From: Gemmatimonadota bacterium
GTDB lineage: Bacteria > Latescibacterota > UBA2968
Length of the DNA stretch: 39,783 bases
Assembly (NCBI GenBank): GCA_026706845.1
Contig: JAPOXY010000253.1
Coordinates: 1 to 39,783, forward strand
Direction of reading: 5' to 3'
Position 1 is the first letter of the stretch; every line of letters begins with the position of its first letter. Of this stretch, positions 30,433 through 36,183 are shown piece by piece. The notes beneath the pieces are model-generated. The model ran no database searches and was not told where the DNA came from. It worked only from the letters and a program-made list of their open reading frames with translations. A program made the position numbers and the translations under genes.

Positions 30433-31449
30433 ATGAACGCGAAAAATTTTCAAATGCCTCGATTTGTACAGATCGATGAAGAAAGCCTGAGTGATAATTA
30501 CGGCCTGTTTAGTGTTCAGCCTCTTGAGCGCGGGTTTGGTGCTACGATTGGGAATGCACTGCGCCGCGTTTTGCTCTCCTCCATTGAGGGGGCTGCGATT
30601 AAGGCCGTGAAAATTGAAGGAATTCAGCACGAGTTTACCGTGGTTGAAGGTGTCCTCGAAGATGTGACCGAAATCGTTTTAAATCTCAAAGAAGTTTGCC
30701 TGCGCGTGCATACAGATGAAGACAAATTGCTATACGTAAAAAAAGAAGGCGCCGGAGAACTCAAGGCTGGCGATTTGCAAGTCGATGCCGATGTCGAAGT
30801 AATGAATCCCGATTTGCATATTGCAACACTCGACAAAGACGGTGTGCTCGACATGGAAGTCACCGTTGGAAAAGGTCGGGGCTACGTGCTGGCAGAAGCA
30901 AACAAACAGGCAGACCAGCCTATGGGGACCATTGTGTTGGATGCTGCTTTTTCCCCAATCCGAAAAGTGCATTATGAAATCGATAATGCGCGTGTGGGCC
31001 AGCAGACCGATTACGATAAACTTTCATTGGCTGTTTGGACAAACAGCGTTGTGCGACCCGACGATGCGGTGGCTCATGCAGCGAGAATATTAAAAAATCA
31101 CCTCGAGTTGTTTATCAACTTTGAAGAAGAACCAGAAGAAGAATTGGAAGAAGTAGTCGATGAGGAAACGCGCCGCATTGCAACACTGCTCAAGATGCCT
31201 GTAGATGAGTTGGAATTGTCGGTGCGGTCAGCAAATTGCTTAAAAGCTGCCAATATTATAACACTTGAAGATCTCGTTCAAAAGACGGAAAACGAAATGC
31301 TCAAATTCCGCAATTTTGGACGCAAATCGCTCAATGAATTGACAGCTATTCTCGAAAATTTGGGCATTGCCTTTGGCATTGATGTGAGCAAATATCAAGA
31401 CGTCGCTTCCAAATCTGACCACATCTCGATTTTGGACGACGAATTTTAA
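30433..31449 (+). CDS. rpoA: DNA-directed RNA polymerase subunit alpha
   Basis: 338 residues from ATG 30433, which has GGGAG 9 bases upstream. An ATG at 30406 (TAATG overlap with rpsD) would add nine residues and cannot be excluded. The N-terminal assembly domain has LERGFGATIGNALRRVLLSS. A very acidic linker (NFEEEPEEELEEVVDEE) leads to the C-terminal domain, which binds UP elements and activators (ELELSVRSANCLKAANI and KFRNFGRKSLNEL). Confidence 0.97.
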   Translation: MNAKNFQMPRFVQIDEESLSDNYGLFSVQPLERGFGATIGNALRRVLLSSIEGAAIKAVKIEGIQHEFTVVEGVLEDVTEIVLNLKEVCLRVHTDEDKLLYVKKEGAGELKAGDLQVDADVEVMNPDLHIATLDKDGVLDMEVTVGKGRGYVLAEANKQADQPMGTIVLDAAFSPIRKVHYEIDNARVGQQTDYDKLSLAVWTNSVVRPDDAVAHAARILKNHLELFINFEEEPEEELEEVVDEETRRIATLLKMPVDELELSVRSANCLKAANIITLEDLVQKTENEMLKFRNFGRKSLNELTAILENLGIAFGIDVSKYQDVASKSDHISILDDEF

Positions 31450-31460
31450 CGAGGAAACCA

Positions 31461-31907
31461 ATGAGGCACGGGAAAAGGGGCAGAAAGCTGAATCGCACGG
31501 CGAGCCACAAAAAAGCCATGCTCAACAATATGGCCACATCTCTGTTTGCCAACGGCAAGGTGCGCACCACACTGCCAAAGGCGAAAGAATTGCGCGGCGT
31601 GGCTGAACGATTGATCTCTTTTGCCAAGCGTGGCGACTTGCATGCGCGGCGTCAAGTTTTGCGGCGTATTCAGAATAAGGTGGTGCTCACAAAGTTATTT
31701 GAAGAAATTGGTCCCTCATTTGCCGAGCGAGGTGGCGGATATACGCGTATTCTCAAGCTCGGCTCCAGGCGAGGTGATAGCAGCGAATTGTGTTTGATTG
31801 AACTGGTGGCCGATGACGCGATAATCGAATCCGATGTTGAGGAAACCGAGTCTGACGCTTCTGCTGAAGAAGAGGAAGTTGCAGAAGAAAACAAAAAAGA
31901 TGCTTGA
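31461..31907 (+). CDS. rplQ: 50S ribosomal protein L17
   Basis: 148 residues. It starts MRHGKRGRKLNRTASHKKAM, with LFANGKVRTTLPKAKELRG and the core ending near residue 118 (SSELCLIELV). A strongly acidic 30-residue tail follows (ESDVEETESDASAEEEEVAE). Such tails occur in several non-proteobacterial L17 proteins; its role is unknown. L17 surrounds the tunnel exit. It is the last gene of the supercluster, followed by a terminator. Confidence 0.96.
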   Translation: MRHGKRGRKLNRTASHKKAMLNNMATSLFANGKVRTTLPKAKELRGVAERLISFAKRGDLHARRQVLRRIQNKVVLTKLFEEIGPSFAERGGGYTRILKLGSRRGDSSELCLIELVADDAIIESDVEETESDASAEEEEVAEENKKDA

Positions 31908-31951
31908 CTGTCTATACATTGTTTAAAGGGCAAATCGACATCTGCAGAAAT

Positions 31952-31983
31952 AAAAAAAGGCGACATTGATAATGTCGCCTTTT
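31952..31983. terminator. bidirectional intrinsic terminator between rplQ and greA
   Basis: A perfect 9-bp stem, GGCGACATT-GAT-AATGTCGCC (31959-31979), has TTTT after it and seven A before it, so both strands carry a T-tract. It can end the ribosomal transcript rightward and the greA transcript leftward. Confidence 0.9.
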
Positions 31984-31999
31984 GGTTTGTATAAAAAAT

Positions 32000-32473
32000 T
32001 CAGTCTCTTGAGATATCGAGTATCTCATAAGTGAGTATGCCGACAGGCACTTGCACATCGACAACTTCGCCGACGCGTTTGCCCAACAGAGCTTTGCCAA
32101 TGGGAGATGCTGTCGATATTTTTTTCTGGTCAAAATCGGCTTCATCTACGGTGACCAGTGTGTACTGCATTTCTCTGCCATTTTTTTTGTCCTGTAATTT
32201 GACCGTCGCGCCCAGATAGGCTTTGTCTTTGGGGATTTGGCTTTCGTCGATAATTTCTGAGTTCGTGAGTTTTGTCTGCAATTCGGCAATTTTCTTTTCG
32301 AGAAATGCCTGCCGCTCTTTGGCTGCATGGTATTCGGCGTTTTCGCTCAGGTCGCCAAACTCACGCGCTTTTTTTATCGCCGCAATGACAGTTGGTCGCT
32401 CTTTGGTTTGCAGACGGATCAACTCAGTTCGAATTTTCTCATACCCATTTTTGGTCAAATAAACGCGATTCAT
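32000..32473 (-). CDS. greA: transcription elongation factor GreA
   Basis: 157 residues, the standard length. The N-terminal coiled coil (about residues 2-75) includes the acidic tip motif DLSENAEYHAAKERQ, whose Asp and Glu support transcript cleavage when polymerase has backtracked. The C-terminal FKBP-like domain contains ATVKLQDKKNG and SPIGKALLGKRVGEVV. I chose ATG 32473 because MNRVYLTKNGYEKI is the normal start; the upstream extension overlaps a leader hairpin. It faces the ribosomal cluster convergently and is divergent from the gal operon. Confidence 0.96.
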   Translation of the reverse strand: MNRVYLTKNGYEKIRTELIRLQTKERPTVIAAIKKAREFGDLSENAEYHAAKERQAFLEKKIAELQTKLTNSEIIDESQIPKDKAYLGATVKLQDKKNGREMQYTLVTVDEADFDQKKISTASPIGKALLGKRVGEVVDVQVPVGILTYEILDISRD

Positions 32474-32492
32474 AATAATATCCCATGAAATG

Positions 32493-32538
32493 AAAAGTCT
32501 ATCTCGGAGTCCAACAGTGGGTTTCGAGATAGACTTTT
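32493..32538 (-). promoter_or_regulatory. 14-bp hairpin in the greA leader
   Basis: AAAAGTCTATCTCG (32493-32506) and CGAGATAGACTTTT (32525-32538) are perfect inverted repeats around an 18-base loop. On the minus strand it lies 20 bases before the greA ATG and occupies most of the predicted 70-base leader. Downstream on the minus strand there are four T. On the plus strand eight T follow, so it could also stop antisense read-through. Confidence 0.65.
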
Positions 32539-32551
32539 TTTTACACACGTT

Positions 32552-32581
32552 ATAATACATTAAAGAGCTGTGTATTGTCTA
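32552..32581 (-). promoter_or_regulatory. sigma70-type promoter for greA
   Basis: On the minus strand TAGACA (32581-32576, 5/6), an 18-base spacer and TATTAT (32557-32552, 5/6) predict a start near 32545. That gives a leader of about 70 bases that opens directly into the hairpin at 32493-32538. Confidence 0.55.
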
Positions 32582-32717
32582 TATGCAGAAAAATAAGACC
32601 TTTAGGGCGAGATGTCAAGTTCAAAACAAATGCAAGGTATATATCGCGTTGTGAAAATAGTTCAATCTCTGCTTGTTCAATGTGTATATTTGTGTGCAAA
32701 GTGATGTTTTTCAGATG

Positions 32718-32741
32718 AACGGGCTTGGGAAACAGCCCGTT
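32718..32741 (+). promoter_or_regulatory. hairpin in the galET leader
   Basis: AACGGGCT-TGGGAAAC-AGCCCGTT is a perfect 8-bp stem that ends 26 bases before the galET start codon. It has no T-run, so it is not a terminator. It could be an operator, an mRNA stabiliser or a protein-binding site. I see no convincing sigma70 promoter between it and the greA promoter. The 294-base greA-gal gap otherwise holds only A/T-rich sequence. Confidence 0.45.
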
Positions 32742-32767
32742 GTACACCGTTCTATAGAGGAGCAAGC

Positions 32768-34936
32768 ATGATGGACGCTGTTTTGGTGACGGGGGGGGCA
32801 GGATATGTTGGTAGTCACGCGGTTCGGCGTCTGTTGGAAGACCATCGCCGGGTTGTGGTGCTGGATGATCTGTCAACGGGACACCGGGAAGTTGTCACCT
32901 TGTTTGAACGGGTGTATGGGCCAGAGCAATTTTGTTTCGAGCATGTCAATTTGCTCGATCGCAGTGCTCTGGCCTCTGTTTTTGAGAGATACGATTTTTG
33001 CGGCATTATCGATTTTGCCGCCAGGACGCTGGTAAAAGAATCCCAGGAGGAACCGTACAGGTATTTTGAGAATAATGTGATTGCTTTTCAGAATTTGTTG
33101 GATGTGGGCAAGGGAGTTCCCTTAGTGAAATCATCTACGGCGGCGACGTATGGCGAACCCCGCGCAGAACACATTCCACTGAAGGAAAATTATCAGCGGA
33201 ACTGGATCGCGGATGGCGGCTTTGAGAAAAGCCAGTTGATGCCCGCTGCGGTGGATTTTGAGACACTTTTGGGGTGGTATAAAAAACATATCGCTTTCAA
33301 ACTCTCCGAAGAAGATATTGCTCTGCTAAAAATTCCCACGAATGTCTATGGCATTACGAAAATGATGGATGAACGCATGCTGCTCTATGCCGAGCGAGAG
33401 GCTGGTGGAAGATATGTTGTTCTCCGCTATTTTAATGCCGCAGGAGCCGATTCCTCGCGGTTGATCGGCGAAGATCACGATCCCGAGACGCATTTGATCC
33501 CCATTGTTTTGCAAGTGGCTTTGGGGCGGCGCGAGAAGATGGTCGTATTTGGTGATGATTATGCAACTTCTGATGGCACGGCTGTGCGAGATTATATTTC
33601 TGTGGTGGAATTGGCAGATGCACATATTAAGAGCCTGGATATATTGTTGGCGGGGGGACAGTCTGCGACGTACAATCTCGGCAGGGGGCAGGGCGTGAGC
33701 GTGCGGGAGATTTTAGAAGCCGCGCGCGAAGTAACCGGTCATGAGATTCCCGAAGCGATTGGACCGCGGCGAAGCGGCGATCCCGCTACGTTGATTGCCG
33801 ATGCGAGTCGCATTCAGCGCGATATGGGATGGGCTGCGAGAGAAACACTACACGAGACGCTGGCATCCGCCTATCACTGGCATCGGCTTCATCCCAATGG
33901 GTATCGGATTGTGCAGGAGGAAAGATTCAATCCTTTTTGGAATCGGTGGGTCAATATTGCCGCTCACCGCGCAGACAGGCCCTGGCGCGGAGAAACGCAG
34001 TCTATGGAGGGCTCAGATGATATGGTTTATGATCCCGAATGCTATCTCTGCCCCGGAAATACGCGAACGTCGGGTGATGTGAATCCAGATTATAAGGGTG
34101 TGTGGACATTTGAGAACGATTTTCCCACGCTGGTATTGGACGCCTATCAAACGCAGACGCAATTGGGGCCCTATCTCTCGCGCACATCTCAGGGCGTGTG
34201 CGAGGTTGTGGTCTATGCGCCCAATCACGCCCAGCGCTTGTCAACGCTACCCTTAGATGCGCTCGTTCAGGTGATTGACGCATGGGCAGAGATTTACGAC
34301 CGGTTGGGGAAAGTGCCTGAGATTGCGTATCCGCTGATTTTTGAGAACCGAGGCACAGTGATGGGCAATTCTCAACCGCATCCGCACGGACAGGTTTATG
34401 CGTATTGCGAGATTCCCGATCTGATGGTGAAACCACAGTTGGCTATGTTTGAATCCCATCGCGAGAAAACGGGGCGTTGTTTTGTGTGCGATGCCAATCG
34501 CGTCGAAGTTGGGGATGGGCGACGGATTCTCATTGATCGCCCCCAGATGTTGGCTTATGTTCCGTTTGCAGCACAATTTCCCTACGATGTGATCATTGTG
34601 CCAAAGGCACATGCTGCGAGTCTGCTGGATTTGAAAGGGGAAGAACGGCGCGACCTGGCTGCGGGATTGCGCGATGTTCTCGGCGGGTTAGACGGTTTAT
34701 TTGCCGCGCCGTATCACTACACTCTGGCATTGATGCAGGCTCCGACAGATGGCGTGGAGCGCGGTTATCACATGCAAATTCACATTACGTCGCTTTTGCG
34801 GGGACCCGGTTTGCGGAAACATGTGGTGGGTGCAGATATTTTTGGTAATCTCATCAATCCCTCAGATCCGGATATGACAGCGGAGGAGATCCGGTGGGCG
34901 ATGCGAAAAGTTATGCGGGTTGATCGGCAGGAGTAG
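32768..34936 (+). CDS. galE-galT: GalE-GalT fusion: UDP-glucose 4-epimerase / galactose-1-phosphate uridylyltransferase
   Basis: A 722-residue protein with two complete Leloir enzymes. Residues 1-379 are GalE: NAD-binding TGGAGYVGS (8-16), catalytic KSSTAATYGE (121-130), Y194-x3-K198 (YGITK), LRYFNAAGAD, and the usual C-terminal HPNGY. Residues 384-722 are GalT: RFNPFWNRWVNIAAHRADRP, the metal-binding C425-x2-C428, and the active-site HPHGQ with nucleophile region H538-P-H540. GalE normally has about 25 residues between the Ser/Thr and the Tyr; here there are 70, an insertion of about 45 (roughly 142-188). The histidine motif near the GalT C-terminus reads YHMQIHITSLLR instead of the E. coli HAHFYPPLLR pattern. 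No stop or start separates the halves, but an AGGAGG at 33915-33920 sits at the seam. AGAGGAG precedes ATG 32768. GalT would make UDP-galactose and GalE would turn it back to UDP-glucose. Confidence 0.93.
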   Translation: MMDAVLVTGGAGYVGSHAVRRLLEDHRRVVVLDDLSTGHREVVTLFERVYGPEQFCFEHVNLLDRSALASVFERYDFCGIIDFAARTLVKESQEEPYRYFENNVIAFQNLLDVGKGVPLVKSSTAATYGEPRAEHIPLKENYQRNWIADGGFEKSQLMPAAVDFETLLGWYKKHIAFKLSEEDIALLKIPTNVYGITKMMDERMLLYAEREAGGRYVVLRYFNAAGADSSRLIGEDHDPETHLIPIVLQVALGRREKMVVFGDDYATSDGTAVRDYISVVELADAHIKSLDILLAGGQSATYNLGRGQGVSVREILEAAREVTGHEIPEAIGPRRSGDPATLIADASRIQRDMGWAARETLHETLASAYHWHRLHPNGYRIVQEERFNPFWNRWVNIAAHRADRPWRGETQSMEGSDDMVYDPECYLCPGNTRTSGDVNPDYKGVWTFENDFPTLVLDAYQTQTQLGPYLSRTSQGVCEVVVYAPNHAQRLSTLPLDALVQVIDAWAEIYDRLGKVPEIAYPLIFENRGTVMGNSQPHPHGQVYAYCEIPDLMVKPQLAMFESHREKTGRCFVCDANRVEVGDGRRILIDRPQMLAYVPFAAQFPYDVIIVPKAHAASLLDLKGEERRDLAAGLRDVLGGLDGLFAAPYHYTLALMQAPTDGVERGYHMQIHITSLLRGPGLRKHVVGADIFGNLINPSDPDMTAEEIRWAMRKVMRVDRQE

Positions 34937-34940
34937 TTCA

Positions 34941-36107
34941 ATGGTGCATCCTATTATCACACAGGCGCGAGACGTTTTTGTATCGGTTTTTGAGGGAAAA
35001 GCGGATGTCGTTGTGCAGGCACCGGGGCGCGTCAATTTGATTGGGGAACACACGGATTACAATGAGGGCTTTGTGTTTCCCGCAGCGATTGACCGTTGGG
35101 TGGTTGTTGCTGCACGGTCGAGAATTGATTCGCGGGTGCGGATTTACTCGGTGATGCACGAAGAGGTGACGGAGTTCCGGGCCGATGATGTGTTGGAGGC
35201 ACAGGGCTATTGGGCAGATTATCCAAAGGGAGTGGTGCGCGAGTTTCAAAAACTCGGGCATCCTCTGTGTGGTTTTGATGCGGCGATTGTGGGCAATGTG
35301 CCTATGGGAGCGGGATTGAGCAGTTCGGCTGCTGTGGAGATGGCGGTGGGGAAGGGAATTGTTGTGTTAAACAGCATTGAAATAAGCGGACCTGATCTGG
35401 CGCTTTTGGGACAGCGCGCTGAGAATCATTTTGTGGGTGTCAATTGTGGGATCATGGATCAGTTTATCTCGGCAAATGGCCGGGCAGGTCACGCGCTGTT
35501 TCTCGATTGTCGCGATCTCTCGTTTGAGCTTGTCCCTCTTTTTGGCGATGATGTGCAGATTGTGATTTGCAACTCGGGCGTGACGCGCGGGCTGACGGAT
35601 TCGGCGTATAATGATCGGCGGTCTGCCTGTGAAAGCGGGGTCTCGCTTCTCGCACCGGCGATGGGGACGGATATAAGGGCGCTACGCGATGTGCCGATAG
35701 AGACGCTGGATGTTTATGGTGGTGTGCTGCCAGAGATAGTTCTGAAACGGTGCCGCCATGTGATAACAGAAAATGAACGCACGCAGCGGGCGGTCGCATT
35801 GCTCAAGAAAGGGGATTTGTCGGGATTTGGACAGTTGATGGTCGCATCCCACGAGAGTTTGCGAGATGATTACGAGGTGAGTGGCAAAGAACTCGATTTG
35901 CTGGTGGAAATCGCTCTAAATATTCCGGGGGTGCTCGGTGCGCGGATGACTGGCGCGGGTTTTGGAGGGTGTACTGTGAATATCGTTGAACGAGACGCTG
36001 TGCCAGCCCTGTCAGATGCGATAAATGAGCGGTATCCAGGGAAAACTGGTTTGACGCCTGAGCTTTACATTTGTTCAGCGGTCAATGGCGCAGAGAGGGT
36101 GGAGTGA
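34941..36107 (+). CDS. galK: galactokinase
   Basis: 388 residues, a GHMP kinase that phosphorylates galactose to galactose-1-phosphate. The galactokinase signature GRVNLIGEHTDYNEG is at residues 29-43. The ATP-binding motif GAGLSSSAA is near 124-131. The catalytic Asp173 lies in NCGIMDQF, and the C-terminal motif is GARMTGAGFGGCTVN. The start is ATG 34941, with AGGAG 7 bases upstream and only 4 bases after the galET stop. Together the two genes encode all three core enzymes of the Leloir pathway; no mutarotase or transporter is present in the window. Confidence 0.95.
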   Translation: MVHPIITQARDVFVSVFEGKADVVVQAPGRVNLIGEHTDYNEGFVFPAAIDRWVVVAARSRIDSRVRIYSVMHEEVTEFRADDVLEAQGYWADYPKGVVREFQKLGHPLCGFDAAIVGNVPMGAGLSSSAAVEMAVGKGIVVLNSIEISGPDLALLGQRAENHFVGVNCGIMDQFISANGRAGHALFLDCRDLSFELVPLFGDDVQIVICNSGVTRGLTDSAYNDRRSACESGVSLLAPAMGTDIRALRDVPIETLDVYGGVLPEIVLKRCRHVITENERTQRAVALLKKGDLSGFGQLMVASHESLRDDYEVSGKELDLLVEIALNIPGVLGARMTGAGFGGCTVNIVERDAVPALSDAINERYPGKTGLTPELYICSAVNGAERVE

Positions 36108-36140
36108 AGATCAGGACACAATCCGAGAAATATTATTCAT

Positions 36141-36182
36141 TTATTCTACAATACGAAAATAGACGTATTTCCTATCTGTCTG
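36141..36182 (-). pseudogene. remnant of the 3' end of a GWxTD-like gene
   Basis: On the minus strand this segment reads QTDRKYVYFRIVE-stop, 13 codons plus stop. It matches the end of the partial gene at 39602-39783 (QTDRKYAYFRIIE-stop). Three of the five base differences are synonymous and the other two are conservative (Val/Ala, Val/Ile), so it once was coding. It begins 1 base after the stop of the thioredoxin-like frame. It also contains a small inverted repeat ATACG...CGTAT. Confidence 0.6.
36141..36182 (-). repeat. 42-bp imperfect direct repeat, copy 1
   Basis: 37 of 42 bases match 39602-39643 in the same orientation. The two copies bracket the cassette that holds the truncated repressor, M56 and thioredoxin-like genes. 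Confidence 0.85.
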
Positions 36183-36183
36183 C

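Noticed and set aside
32551-32556. Perfect plus-strand TATAAT as a gal promoter
   Set aside because: There is no -35 match 16-18 bases upstream, it lies over 200 bases before galET, and the same bases are better explained as part of the minus-strand greA promoter.
33911-33925. A separate galT start at the GalE/GalT seam
   Set aside because: AGGAGG is present, but no in-frame ATG, GTG or TTG lies at a proper distance after it, and the frame is continuous with galE.
36108-36140. A terminator directly after galK
   Set aside because: No stable stem with a T-run was found; the only nearby inverted repeat is the weak ATACG/CGTAT in the 42-bp repeat.
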